A stretch of DNA of 64,000 nt from Hypericum androsaemum (GCA_963995505.1 OZ023185.1:1550001-1614000); one strand, 5' to 3'; counted from the stretch's first letter, positions 1 through 13,421 are shown. Notes: generated by a model not told the origin, from the sequence alone. A program made the numbers and translations.

Positions 1-3000
1 AGCATGTTAAACGTCCCCAAGAACCTCTGTCCTTGTCAGCTCACGAGTTAGTGGCAGTCCTGGATGATGAGAAATTGCCAAAAGAGGGAGTGAAGCTGAC
101 TCAAAGTGACAGAAAGCTTCACGAACTAAGGCCGCGGAGTTCTGCAAATGTAAAGAGTAGAGTAGAACCTATTTCAAAGAAGAAATTTGGAACTGCCTAT
201 CTAGAGGGCAAGCATGTGTCATCTAGTATCTTGAAAAGCACAAATCCATCGGATAATGAATTTGTCATCGACTTTATGAGGGTAAATGGTGGGTCATCTG
301 AAGTTCCCAGGGGAGCCAGTGACGATGGAGGTGGCGAGAGATCTTCGTCTTCCAACTTTGGGAAAGAGGTTTCATCAGAATCAAAATCTGGCCATGCTAG
401 TGCAAAGGCAGAGAGAGAAAACAATCGAAGTGCAGCGAAGAGATCGATTGTGCATAGGTCAAAGGATCCTACTACTGATGATAAATTAGAGAGTGGTCCG
501 GCGGCAGCTTTAAACATATCTAATGACAAGTTTCATGACAAAGCAATTGATAAGTTGCAGATGCAAGCACGTTCTCGTGCTCCACAAAATGCTCTTTCTT
601 CTGAAATGGTACCGCCTGCTACAGAACATGTACTTATCGAGGATAATTGGGTTATGTGCGATAGCTGTGATAAGTGGCGGCTTTTACCTGATGGCACAAA
701 TTCAGATCAACTACCTGAGAAGTGGCTGTGTAGTATGCTAAACTGGCTGTAAGTTCTAATATCTATATTTTGACCTTAGACAAGAATTTAGAAGCTCTAC
801 CATCAACTAACTACTTTTTCCCTTGTATTAACGATTCAAATACCCAGGGATTCGCTGTTTGCTTGTTGGCTTCATATAATTCAGAAAACACTAGTTCTCT
901 AGGGGCCTCTTGTTGATATCTCTTTTTAAGAGGTACTTTTCCTTAATGTCTATCTAGCAAACCTCACGCTGACCAAAGGGGCCATTCAAGTACTTGTACT
1001 ACATTCATTTATGAAGGTATCCCCAATGGGGTGAAGAGCACATAATCAGGTCTTTCATCTTGCATTTAAGGGAAATTGTGTCTTGGGGAATCTTCAAATT
1101 CTGTTCTTTGTGAAGAATGTGTATCGTCTAATATGCATGTGAGAGTTTATTGACAATTGGGTCGTGTTTTATTGGTGTCAATTTATGCCGTCTTTTGGTA
1201 CTTGCTTTTGCTTCCATATCAACGGTCATTGCCTCTTTATTTTGTTGGTTTTTTAAAGTAAGGAACTGAAACACCCTCGGTGGATTCACTTTTATCAGTA
1301 TACCGGTTCAATCTTTTCAATTTCATGACATTTGACACTTTAAAGTAACTGTTCTACAGGCCTGGAATGAACAGTTGTGACATCAGTGAGGACGAAACAA
1401 CTACAGCTGTACGCACTCGGTTTAGAATTCAGCCTGATGTTGTCCCAACTTATCTACAAAACACGAATGTAACTGCATCTGGTGCAACAACATCCCATGT
1501 CCAACATCTTGGTCAGAACAGTCATGATCCTAGTTCTCACACGGTTTCTTCTTGGAAAAACAAGAAATACATGATGGATGAAATGATAAAGGCAGGTTTA
1601 GGTCACGATGTCGTCCACTCATCAAATTCAGCTCATAACTATTCACAGGAATTGGTGAAAAGCAAAGCCATAAATGAAGTGAACCAGCTTCCTGTAGAGC
1701 CCGATCCGGTGGACAGATCTGGTCTTCTTTCTAAGAGTATGTTGCACATCTTAGATCCCAAGAAGCACATAGCTAGGCATAAAGAAAATAATATTAATGG
1801 AGGTGAGAAATCCTTTCTAGAGAGCTGTCAGTCACTGTTTCCGTAGGACTTGCTAATTTTACTCTTCATGGATGTCGGTCACAGTTGCTGTAGGACTTGC
1901 TAATTTTACTCTTCATGGATGTCAGGGTCTTTCTCAAGAGGTGAAGGCAAGCAAACAAAAGCAAAAAACACGGAGGCTGATATTGATGCTCGCAGAACTT
2001 CTAAGAAAGCTAGAATTGGGGATAGTGACCATGCTGCTATACTAGGCATGAACCATGAAAGAATTGGTCGAAGTTCAAAAGTTGATTCCTTCACAAAATC
2101 AGGGGCAAAGAACACTCAAAATTCTTTGAATGATGGGAAGCCTAACGCAAAGGAAAGGCTATTAGTCTCTACAAAGCTAGGGGAAGAAGCTGTAGCTGTA
2201 GTATCATCTGATGGTGGATCCTTGGATTTGAGAATGGCTGGTGAGAGGGGCAAGAAAAGGAAATCAAGAGAATGGAATGCGAGTCAGAATGGACTTGAGA
2301 GTGCTGAGACTGGGTTAAAAAAAGATGGGAAATTCAGAGGTCTGCAGAGTGTGAATGAAGGTGAACGATCTCTTAAACACAGCAGAAAGTCAGCATCTCA
2401 ACGTACTGCGGATGGCGTAGATTCATTGAAGAAGGATTGTGTAGCTCAACATGCATCCATTGCAGCTACTTCAAGCTCTTCAAAGGTGTCTGGTTCACTT
2501 AAAGCAAGACCAGTCTTTGACGAGGTTAAAGGTTCTCCTGCAGAATCAGTATCATCTTCTCCTCTGAGACCCACAGATGCTGAAAAGTTTGCTTCATCTA
2601 ACATATGTGTTATAGAGAAGAAAGGTCGTGTCCCCGCAAATGGTGAGCCAAGGAGTTGCTGGGACGAGGTAGGTCCCACTGGCATAAATCATTCTGTGAA
2701 AGCACGAACGGAGAAAACTCTATTTCATTTGCACAGAAGCTGTGATTCAGAGTACTGGAGTGTGGAGGAAGCAGATAAAGCAGCTGGTAAAAGATGTAAA
2801 CCTTTTCCCGATGCCCTCAATGGTGACACTGAAACCCCAGAACATCATACTCGAGATAGGAGACTTACAACAGCCCATCATGTCAACTCCACGTCTGAAA
2901 TTGACATTGGCAATGTTAAGGTTTATAACACCGTGGGTGAGAATGCCGATCTGCATGTGAAGAAGAGGACAAGTCCAGTGTCCAAGACCCGCCCTAAAGC

Positions 3001-5847
3001 CCTTTTTTCCTCTGCCAAGAGACTCAATGATAGGAAGGAGACTTGCAAGGGGGAGAAAAATGAAACAACCTGGGTTTCTGCAGATGAGAAATTGGAAAAC
3101 CAGGTGAAACTGGAAGCTTATGATAGCTCTCACCATAAATCACGAGCGCCATTTAATAACAAAAATGACGCCTCTATTCTGCATGACCTGAATCAAGATT
3201 CTTGGGGCAAAGTGAAGGTGAATGCAACACAAAGAAATCGACATAGTGGGTCTTTAAAATTATTGCCAGATTCAGAAGTTGGCAAACAAGAGAGTGGGAT
3301 AGCTTTGGCAGTCTCCCAGCAGGGAAATTCCCTTGATGGGGAGAAACTTGATCTGTCACAGGTAAGACAAGCCGAAATTGCTGTTAGTAAGAATGGAGCT
3401 CGCCAAAGTTGGGGACATCATGCACCAGGTCCAGTGGATGCCAGAGATCTCAGTGCTCCAAGTCCTGCGAGAGCTACTTCTTCCGGTCAAAGAGCTGCTG
3501 ATGCTTTGAAAGAAGCCCAGACACTCAGAGATCGGGCAGATCATTTTAAGGTTTCTATTATTATTAATATTATTATTGTCATTAAATGAATTTGCAGCTC
3601 TGGCCTTTTTTTTCCGTTGTAACTTTTGGTTTGGTTTTGTGCTCTGTTAGGATTCTGGGTTTGGATTTGAAAGTAATGAAGTATACTTTGAAGCTGCCTT
3701 GAAGTTTCTTCGCGGTGGTTCTCTTTTCGAAACGTCGAGTAGCGAAATTGGCAGACAAGGGGAGATGACCCAAATGCAAGTATACAGTACTGCTGCCAAA
3801 CTGTGCGAGTAAGTTCCAAGACCAAGAGTTGTCGTCTTTAGAAATATTGAATTTTCATTTCGAGGCAACTGTGGATAAAATAATAAGATAGATGAGTACA
3901 GTGAAAAGAAAGGAAAACTAAAATGCTCATGTCTCGTATCTTCCGTCTGTTGAGAAAAAGAAACGAGGGGTAAAAATGAAGGATGAAGAACAAAGTGAGA
4001 ACAAAATCAATATGTATCAGATCAATCAATAGGGAATTGCAAGCATAGGGTGTACACGCTGATTGAGGGAAGTATGCTAATGATGCTTACCCATACTAGA
4101 GGCTGGCTCCTTTCCAGCTATCCTGTTGGAGAATACTAAGTATGCTCCTTTCTTTTGCTATCTTTTGTATTAGAGCGAGACAAAAAGTTGAATGAGAGAT
4201 TAGTTGCCCGAGGGAACAGAAAGAATGAGAAGGAACCACTCTAGAAGAATAGTGCCATGTAATTGCCCTCCGGTTGCTTTTGCTGCACCTAGATAATTTA
4301 ATTCGCTCCATGTACAGATGTTGTGCTATTGAATATGAAAGACGTCAGGACATGGCTGCTGCTGCTTTGGCTTATAAGTGCATGGAAGTAGCATATTGGA
4401 GGGTGGTTTATTGCAAGAATTCTAGCTCAAGCAGAGATCGAACTGAGTTGCAAGCAAGTTTACAATTGATTGCTCAAGGTAAAGGAATCCAGCTGTGGCA
4501 TTTCATGCTTTTGTAGCTTTCTCAAGGTAGTTGGAATCCCTTTTATAGATCTCTTAACTTACTTCGTTCCCATCTCTCCTTGGTCTGAAATTGCACTCTT
4601 GTGTTCTTGTTGTTGCAAATGTAGCTGCTAACGTAAATTCTCAGGACAGCTTTTCTCCCACACAAAAATGCATCTCCGTAGGTTGTTTTCATATGTCTTT
4701 GAGTCTTGTTTTGCTAAACAGTAATAGTTTCTGTGCACCTAAAAAAAGAGATAATAATTGCATTCGAGCTTCATGAACCTCTGCTTTGGGGAGCTTGATG
4801 ATTTTCATGTGAATTTCTTCAAAGGAAGAAACAGGGAAATTTGTTCTAGGGCATCCTAAACTAGTTTGTGCATGATCTTGATCTCCGTGCAATAGAGCAA
4901 AAGCTTCTATGATGTGCAGGCATCGGATATAGTTCATATGTTGTCTATGGGTTTTCGAGTTCCCTGGGGTACTTTTTGTTTCCATGTTACTGTCTATGGT
5001 TAGTTATAGGGCTCCTTATCTCCTTCGTAGCAGTACTTTAATAAGAGAAAATCTATGTTCTTTTTCTTCAGGCGATTCACCTTCGTCATCTGCATCAGAT
5101 GTTGACAACTTAAATAATCAAGGTACAGTTGATAAGGCTATTGTGACCAAGGGTGTCGTTTCTCATGTTGCCGGCAACCCTGCTATCGCTGCTAGGCATC
5201 ACTCACATTTTCTTCGTCTTCTTAACTTCGTAAGTTAATTCTATCTTGCCTCTATAAACTGACCTTGATTCTATCAAACTAGTAGCTCCAAAGATTCCAG
5301 GTTGCCTGCATGCTTCCATTTTTTCCTATAACTATTGGTTTATTAGAAGATTTTGAATGAGTTAGGTACGGTTGTATTCGACTTTCTTGACAGATACGTG
5401 GAGAATGGTTTAGATTGTTTCTCCTTGAACCTTGCTGGATTTTGGTTCTATTTTTACAACTTTCTTTTTTTTACTTGGAACTGTCTATTGCAATTTGCAA
5501 CTTAGAATATTCCATCATGTTTTTCAAGTTGTAACCTTGTCTGCTGCTATTGACAGACTACATATTTTATCTCTTCCAAACCTTTATGTAGTTTTCTCCA
5601 TCTGAATACGGTCATTCAGCATTCAAGTCTTTTGCAGACGCAGGATGTGAATTTTGCAGTGGAGGCATCAAGGAAATCCCAAAGTTCCCTTTTAGCCGCT
5701 GATGCTACTGCTGAAAAAGCACAAAATAGGGATTACCTTTCTTCTGTCAAGAAAGTCATTGATTTCAGCTTCCAGGATGTAGATGGCCTTATAAATTTGG
5801 TTCAGCTTGCAATGAGGGCCGTGAGCCGATCAGGGCTTAAAGGCTAA
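1..5847 (+). CDS. CW-type zinc-finger protein, 5'-truncated by the window edge
   Basis: Exons read as <1-748, 1360-1802, 1926-3550, 3651-3808, 4318-4478, 5072-5229 and 5638-5847; all junctions are GT-AG and the frame stays open throughout. The CW domain spans the first junction: a CDSC pair, conserved tryptophans in DNWV, DKWRLLP and EKWLC, then after the intron PGMNSCDIS supplying the last cysteine. CW domains of this kind read histone H3 lysine-4 methylation, so a nuclear chromatin role is inferred. A long Ser/Lys-rich region follows (exon 3). The last four exons encode the conserved C-terminal block with [28 protein letters not shown] and ending RSGLKG. The frame is open to base 1, so the N-terminus lies outside. 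It resembles Arabidopsis At4g15730 from memory. Confidence 0.9.
1831..1924 (+). repeat. 47-bp tandem duplication in a CW-gene intron
   Basis: Two adjacent 47-bp units (1831-1877 and 1878-1924) differ at only a few positions. They cover the branch-point and acceptor region of intron 1803-1925. The first copy ends in TCG where the second ends in TCAG, so only the second gives the acceptor that keeps the coding frame. Confidence 0.8.
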
Positions 5848-7800
5848 AGGAACCTGTACATATTTGTGTACTTCTCTGGTTTATTTCCAACTTGGACAGC
5901 TTTCGGGGTTAAGAAAAGGGAAAATAAGCCCCGTTTATAGATGCAATCAGAATTTTCAAGGATGTGAGAGACAAGCCGCTCTGATCTCTCTGTAAATGTG
6001 TACAAAGGCGAGGTTGATTTGCTGATTTTTTGCTGTAGTCTTTGAATAGCCAGCTTGTACTGGACATGGATGGAGCCAAATTCGGCCTTGAATTTTTGGG
6101 GTTCTTGAATTTTTCGGATTCTGGATCAGGTTTTTGAGGTTGTGTAGGTCTTTTTTTTTCCTTTTTAGGCCATTGGCTGCTATCATATGGAGTTTCAGGA
6201 TATAAATTACAGAGACTGGAAGTTAGGCAGTCAATTTTGAGGAGCTGAAATGCTGATAAAGCGATTACCAACTAATTTGCTGTGGAGAGCCCACAAACCT
6301 TTGTTACCATTTATGATATCTTAGTTTAATAGAAAAACGTTCTTTGGCAAGATCCTCCATCATTGTTGAACTTTCAAGCTTTGAAACACACACACACATA
6401 CATACAACAGTCCAGAGTCCCTTTCTGAGATCCGATGATCACAAGGTATGTGTTCGTAGGGACATCATTAAGGCATAATTTTTATTTATTTATATGCTTT
6501 CCTTGTGGGGTCATGTCCTTTTCAATTATCTGCTATAGATGCTATATGCTATAAATTGGTTTTCTTCCTTGCAGCTAGACTACTTCGGCTTTCTAGTGCT
6601 TTGCGCGGGACTTGAAAATCAGCGATCGGCAAGGTTTGGGAAGGTTTTTCCATATTTCTTCTCTCTTATAAAGATAAATTTTAATGATTGTTCAATGCTA
6701 GCATCTATATTTGTGATTTCTTTTTTTTTGGCGAAGTAAATTTAAGCCCCTCTTCAAATGAGCAGCCTTGCAGTGCTAGTTCCTCTATAATGTTCTGGAC
6801 TTGCATCACTTATTCGAGACAAAGCATACTGATCATTGCAGTTCATTTACGTCTAACTACATAAAAGATTTTCTCCTGAAAAATTAGCCTGATCTGCTAT
6901 GTTTTCCCAGATGACCTAATTCGTATGTCAAGACTTTTAGCTGCAGTTATGGTTGGCGAAGCATATTAGACAACATTTTGAGGAGCAGCAGGCCGAAGCG
7001 GGTATTTTTCTTGTCCCATTTCGTTCTCAAAACTTGCTTGCACTGTCTTTGTGTCATTGTTCTGTGGGACTTTTTGTGCTCTTTATGTATTCCTGATATC
7101 GAGTTATATTCCATGTGTCAAGTGGAGTTTGTCGAACCTAGAGTGAGACCAATAGTCAGAATAAGCCACGCAGTGTCATTGTTTTGTGGCGCTTTGGATT
7201 TGAGGTTCGATATGGAACTTCTACATGGTATATGAGCAGATTTGATCCTCCGTCTGGTATTGGAGCAGAATCGGAGAATGGGCGATTAGCGCATACCAAG
7301 GTGCATCATGCAAAAGGATTGCTAGGAAACACAACCGGGAGAATCCCGCTGATCACGAGTCTTTTTCAGCTTAGAGCAGCAGCAAACAGAGACAATCGTG
7401 ATGCGTCGGAGGCCAATGTACTACGCATGCAGTACATTGATTTAACACATAAGCATGCAGTCTTTTAGCCCTGCTCCACTTTGTTATCCAAATGGATTGT
7501 TGCTAAGTTGAAAACAGGCAATTGCTGAACTCCTTTTCTTCCCAATTGAATTGCAGAAATTTGAAATCTGGGCCGCCAATGGGCAAACTTTTTGTTGATC
7601 AGATAGGATCTGATACTAAGCAGCATTTGGCAGGAATTGCCCATCTTTTTGTTTCCAGCACGCTGATGATCCGAAAATTTTACGTCTAGGGGGTGCGGTT
7701 TTCTGATACCGTGCTAGTAATTCTGCTGCCAGTTTTAACAAGGTATCGAACTACTGGCATATCGGCTGGTCCATGGAATTCCGCAGGTATGAAATTAGTA
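5848..7800. other. Tail-to-tail intergenic region and 3' UTRs
   Basis: This holds the 3' UTR of the CW-domain gene and the downstream flank of the PPR gene. Only short open frames without recognisable domains are present, and a short CA/TACA microsatellite lies near 6388-6405. No further gene is seen. Confidence 0.5.
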
Positions 7801-9501
7801 CTACCAAAAGTCTCTGCAAGTGCAAGAGCCATTCCGAAAATGATGAAATCTATTGACATCTCGAACAACCATGTCTCGTTGGAGAATCCGGCTGAGCAAT
7901 TTGAATACCTCGTGGCAATCTCCACACATTCTCAAGTTCTTCATGATTCTAATGGTGGCATTTGCAGGTGATCTTATCAACCCGAAAGCCAATCTCATCA
8001 CTGGCCTCTGCTTCAACTTCCACAAACACCAATCCTTCTCTCATACCCACATAACCTCTGTCCTTAATTCGTTTCTCCAGATCTCGTAGCACGGCCAATA
8101 CTCTTGTAGCTACTTTCGAATAGCAAATTCCCGGCTTGGCCAGCTGCAAGCGGGAATTTTCCGGACCCCGGAATGCTTCATCTCGTTCCGGAGACTTTGT
8201 GCGCGCTCCCACTCACCGGCCTGCACATAAGCATTCGATAACGTGATGTACGCGCCTGCCAACTGTTGATTTGTTTCGATCAGTTGCTTGCTAGCTTCAG
8301 ACGCTATATCGATCCGTCCTTGAAGCCTGCTGGCTGACAGAAGTGAGCCCCAGATGAGAGCTCCTTGGTCGGGGTCCGGCCTGATAGATTTTGCTAATCG
8401 GATAGCCTCGTCAAGCCGGCCGACTCGACCAAGCATGTCGACAACACAAGAATAATGCTTTGGACCAGGCACTATTCCGTAGTTACCGTACATAGAATTA
8501 AAGTGGCATAGGCCTTCATCTACGAGTCCTGCATGACTACAACCATGTAACAGCCCGAGGAGAGTGACATCATTGGGCTTAATTCTTCGATAAATCATCT
8601 CATCAAACAACTCGAGCGAAAGTTTCCCTAGCCCGTATTTGGCAGCTCCCACGATCATGGATGAGTATGAAAAGATGCAAGGATTTGAGATCCTCCTGAA
8701 AGTTGTGTTCGAGTACTCGAAACTCCCACATTTCGCATACATGTCCACAAGCGCACTTGCGACCACACCATTCGACTCGTACTCTGAACGGATCACTGCC
8801 CCGTGGGCGGCTTTGCCTGCCACCAGCTTCCCCAGACTCGCGCACGCATTGATCACACTAGCCAGCATGAAATGATTTGCGCGTGTTTTGCTGGTCGAAC
8901 TATTGAATTCCCTGAAAGCTTGAAGGGCTTCATTCCCTCTCCCATTCTGTGCATAGGCTGCCATCATAGATGTCCAAGCAACAACATTCCTGTAACTCAT
9001 TGTATCGAAAATCCGCCGCGAGCAGTCAATGTCATTGCATTTTCCATACATATCAACAAGCGAAGAACACACGACATGGTTGCTCTGGAACCCTAATATC
9101 TCCACGTGGGCATGAATCCGCCTGCCAGCTTCACAGTCTGCGAGAATGGAGCACGCGCTGATCGCAGCGGATAGGGTAAACGCGTTGGGAGCAGCCGTGC
9201 TCCCACGCATTCTGGTGTACATCCGGAGAGCCATCTCGGGCCGACCCGCATCATTATAGCCGGCCATAAGCGAACTCCAAGAAACGACATTTGGTTGAGA
9301 CATTTCGTCGAACACCCTGTGGGCAAGGCTGACCTCATGGAGTCTTACGTAGGAATTGATGAGATGGTTGTTGGTCACAGTTGAAATGAGAAACCCATGT
9401 TTAACGAGAGCGGCCTGGATTGACGAGGCCTCGATCAGGTGGTTACAGTTGCGAAGCTGTTGAATTAAATTGGCCAATGTGTTTAACTTTGACGAGAACA
9501 T
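7801..9501 (-). pseudogene. PPR protein of the DYW class with a broken C-terminus (At4g15720/REME2-like)
   Basis: An intact frame from 9501 to 8110 (463 aa) encodes PLS-type pentatricopeptide repeats, for example FDEMSQPNVVSWSSLMAGY and CSSLVDMYGKC, followed by an E-motif region ending KIPACSW. The frame then hits a TAG at 8112-8110. The rest survives in two other minus frames: an E+/DYW entry ([31 protein letters not shown]) up to about 8000, then [20 protein letters not shown] and a terminal CTCRDFW ending at 7801. At least two indels are needed, and the HSE(K/R) zinc-ligand segment between EVEAEA and RLAFGLI is missing. Intact relatives edit organellar RNA with this domain. Loss of function is inferred; a truncated PPR-E protein could still be made, and assembly error is possible. 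Confidence 0.8.
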
Positions 9502-9544
9502 GTGGATTCCGATCGGGAATAGTTTTTGAATGTCTTTCTAGCTA

Positions 9545-9660
9545 CTATTTGAATACGTATTTTAGTTTAATTAAGAAGTGTCGAATTCGGGTTTAAGAAC
9601 GTACTAATGTTAAATATTTGTTGTGAGTGTTATATAAATTTTTAAAAATTATAATTGGTT
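9545..9660 (+). repeat. SINE-like dispersed repeat fragment
   Basis: A tract with TTTAATTAAGAA, GAATTCGGGTTTAAG and AATGTTAAATATTTGTTG resembles tracts at about 40648-40740, 43480-43630 and 49757-49915. The GGTTTAAG stretch could be a decayed RNA polymerase III B box. This is similarity by eye only. Confidence 0.35.
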
Positions 9661-9739
9661 CTAAGCTAGATTAGTTGCTTTAGTAAGGTATTCAAAAAGC
9701 ATTTTTTTTATAAGTTGAATTTTATTGCGATATAAAATA

Positions 9740-11014
9740 GGGCAAATTGCCCTAAGCCCCCTGGGATTTGCTTAAATTACTATTTTAGTTTCACTTGTTT
9801 CGAAATCGAAAGTTTGGTCCCCTAATTTGCTTTTATTGAATTCTAAAGTCCCTCGCTGATGTCATCGGTCAACATAAATTTTTTTATGACATTTATACCC
9901 TTGTATTAAAAAAAAATAAAGCTTCATCTTCAACCATAACTTGACGAACGATGCACCAGAAACATTCCAACCCCATCAACTTTCCAACTTCAACCTCCTT
10001 CATCTACTTTGTAACTCTCAGTCGCTAACTAAACCCGATAACCAGCAGCTGAATAGACTAAACCCTAACATCAGGGCACCACGCGTCCAACCCTTACCAA
10101 GAACGGCTCCAATTGCAAGCTGGTTTCATCGGAAAATAATTGGTTAATCGGGATTGAAAAGCTATTTTAACACAAACAATTGAGGATCTGGAATTGGATT
10201 TGGGACTCGAGCGGCACAGAAACTCGACGATGGAACTAGGTGTGGAAAGGATTCGACGGAATTAGAACTCAAACGACGTTGTTGGCCGACGCCGAATCAA
10301 GCGGCAGATTTGGGGTTTTTATTCAGTTAAGTAATTCGATGAATCACAACGACAACCGGGCAGAAATGGAAGGCGGAGATGGAGTCGTTCGCTGGAGAGC
10401 GGCTGGGCGCCGCCGCTCTGAACTTGAGAGCAGCCTTGTAGAGCGGGGTCGACTTCAGAGGCTTGTTCGAGTCCGGCCGACATCGTTGATTTCCATTCTT
10501 ATTTGATAACAGATTTGGCAACGGGTCGGCGTGCATGGGAGGGCACAGGGCATGAACGGGTCGGCGTCGGGGTGGACCTCACCGTGGGTGGACCTGGCCG
10601 TGACCTTGCCAGGGTAGACCTCGCCATGGGTGGACCTCGCCGTGACCTCACCAGTTTGTAGTGAATTCGAATCTAGGTTTGCAGTCACTTCTCGTTGTTT
10701 TGACGTGGGTTCTAAGTTGCTTGACTGGGAATGGGGAAAAAGGGGGTTGTCGCCGGAATGGACCTTGCCGTGAGCTCGCTCGAATGGAGCTCGCCTTGGA
10801 CGAGGTCGAGGACGAGGAAGACATAGGACATACGGTTTGTTTAAATTTTTTAGGAGTATAATCATCATAAAAATAATATGTTGACCGATGACATCAGCAA
10901 AGAACCTGAGACTTTAATAAAAACAAACTATGGGGACTAAAGTTTTGATTTCGAAATAGCATGAACTAAAATAATGATTTAAGTAAATACCAGGGACCTG
11001 AAGATAATTTGCTC
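9740..11014. mobile_element. Non-autonomous Mutator-like element (1275 bp) with long TIRs
   Basis: The ends are inverted repeats of roughly 150 bp beginning GGGCAAATT and continuing through shared blocks such as TGATGTCATCGGTCAACAT. The element is flanked by a perfect 9-bp target duplication, TATAAAATA, at 9731-9739 and 11015-11023; nine base pairs is the Mutator superfamily signature. The interior is GC-rich compared with its surroundings and includes a short GTGGACCT-type minisatellite near 10570-10650. It encodes no transposase, so it needs one in trans. The interior may be captured host sequence (Pack-MULE), but I do not recognise a donor gene. Confidence 0.88.
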
Positions 11015-11023
11015 TATAAAATA

Positions 11024-13419
11024 TGTACACATTATAATCCCTGGGTCTTAAATCCCCCGTGATACAAAGTTGCAGCCACAATCTCGATAAAATTCCTAAC
11101 GATGAGAAACCCTTGGTAAGGAAAGAACCACTAGCATGCTGATGCTAAATAAAAAATAGATATTTGAACATCTCAATTAATTAATACAAATTTTAGAACA
11201 ATTTGTATTTAAGTCTTTCTTTTCCTTTCTTTATAAAGTTCTTTTTTCCGCCAAAAAAAATAATACAAATTTTAGAGGAAAATTTCACTTTACACGTTTT
11301 TAATTTAGTACTATATGATTTAAACTAATTAAAAATGTACCACCAAAAGTGTCTCACTAGAAAATTTCGGTCACTAAAAAAAACTAAACCGCATAATATT
11401 AAATTAAAAATGCATGCGTAACCACGAAGAAAAAAAAATTAAAATGCATGAAACTATATAGTACTAACGTAAACTTTTCTTTTTAACTAAATTTTACACT
11501 TTACTTTCTCGAAATCTAAATTCGATAACTTTGATTAAGTTTAAACAAACCTCAGATGAATTAATCTAAATACTGCGATGGGCAGAGGATCTTCCATTGT
11601 GTCCGTCCATTGAGAAGATGGTCCCTGAAAACTGAAAAAGGGTCTATGCATGCCTATGGACAAGGGTCTAATTAACTGTACAAAGTCACAATATAGTGCC
11701 GGCCGGCCCCCTTCTCTTCTCTTTTCCTTTTTCAGAGGGTATATACGAGATGGAAGGAGACGACAAGTGCATTGTGACAGTAACACTAAACGTTGTCTGC
11801 CCATTTCATAAAAAAGTTGCAACTAGCTACTAGCAACAATTAGAGGATGGCCCCCGTCTACCATGTTCCTATTATTTGTACCATGTATTGGATTCATGTG
11901 GTTGAGAGGAATTAAGAATCAAGCAATATCAGAATTTATTTTAGAAGTAATTTTATGGATTTTTTTTCATTCATAAGATTTGTGTTAGGTTTTGAATGCT
12001 AATTAAAGCAAATAGCCCAAGGTGGAGGCCCTAGTGAAAAGCCCAAATTGAAAATGACATTACCACATTGGAAAATGAGATGCTCCTTGTTAGCTAGGAA
12101 ATAAGTTGACCACCTAGAAAGCCAACTCGGACCATTGCGCACCATCTAAGCACGTGCGTGTGCGTGTGGCGCATTGGACGCAGATGCCAAAAGGGTGCCT
12201 ACGAGCACGTAAGAGCCACGAACTGCCTGCAAAGGGGCTTGTCCGAAATGCCTTCCGATGAGTCACGAATGAATTGGCTGGAGAGGTGCCCGAAGGACAG
12301 CCTGCCTGCTGGCCGAAAGGGTGCGTTTCCTCGGAAGTGCCTCGTGCCCTTTCGGAGAGGCTTCGAGAGTCGTTGTGCTACAATCTCGAAGTGCAAAGTC
12401 GTTGTATCTTGGGGACGATTGCCGTAGCCCGTAAACACTGAATACATGGCAATCTCGTCTTACGGAGAAATAGTCAAACTTTTGCCTCGACTAGATCCTA
12501 ATCAAGTACACTACCTCCGACCAACAACAATTTGAACACAAAAACTCCTTAAAATTTAAAAGAATATAAATCACGTATTATTTGGAAGTTGGAACAACTA
12601 CAATATTGACTCTTTTTGATGAAATCTATGGTATTCAGAATGGAGGACGGTCGGACCATATTTATGAGCAACTCTCCTAACGATGTCTTTTACATTCGTA
12701 AAGCTTAATATCAAAATCTCGTTAAATGAATCTAAATCACTTACCACTTGAACCAACTACAATGATATTCGACTCTTGATATAAGCCGTTGTAGGAAGAA
12801 AAAAAAAATCCATAAACCATAATGGGAGATCTACTTGAGAGATTTGAGTTCTCCTTCACAGAGAGTGCTACTTTCTGAACTCCCTTTGTTTTTGCCAAAA
12901 TAGCTACTCTATCAAGCCGGGCCCCCTACCTTCTAAAAAACAATTCTCAAAAAATATCAAGCCAGCCCCTATGCTAGATATGGTTTTTTAGGTCTTCTTT
13001 TAGGTATGGTTAATTCAATTTTGCCTCACGTCCACTCAATTCTGCCAAAATTATTGAGTGATTCGCAAAAAATTTAAGAGCATGTCTTAATCAAATAGTT
13101 GACTTATCTTGCCAATATCACTATGCAGTTCGCATATAATTTGATTCATTAAATTGAAAAAAAATAAATGAATCGTTGAGGCTTATTTTTTTCCCTAATA
13201 ACCTCAAATTTGAATTAGTCGAATTAATATGTATCATGATGTCAAGTATTTTCAGAGAAAAATATAACCATAATTGATATTTCTCTCAAAAAATAACTAT
13301 AACTCACACTTAATTTTTGATTTTTTTATTATTAAGCTCCCACGAATATGCCTCTGTACCCATAATTGGTCGTTCCACGTCCACGTCCACGTCCAGCTCC
13401 AAAATGAACCAACACACTA

Positions 13420-13421
<2 letters not shown>
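11024..13421. other. AT-rich intergenic DNA with a GC-rich island
   Basis: No gene is recognised. Most of it is AT-rich with homopolymer runs. A GC-rich island at about 12120-12450 carries open frames on both strands with no domain I know and no clear boundaries; it may be a repeat relic. Confidence 0.4.

Noticed and set aside
197..529. Minus-strand frame of 110 codons opposite the CW gene
   Set aside because: Shadow of the coding strand, with no domain of its own. The same applies to most frames inside CUL1, the SANT gene and the carrier gene.
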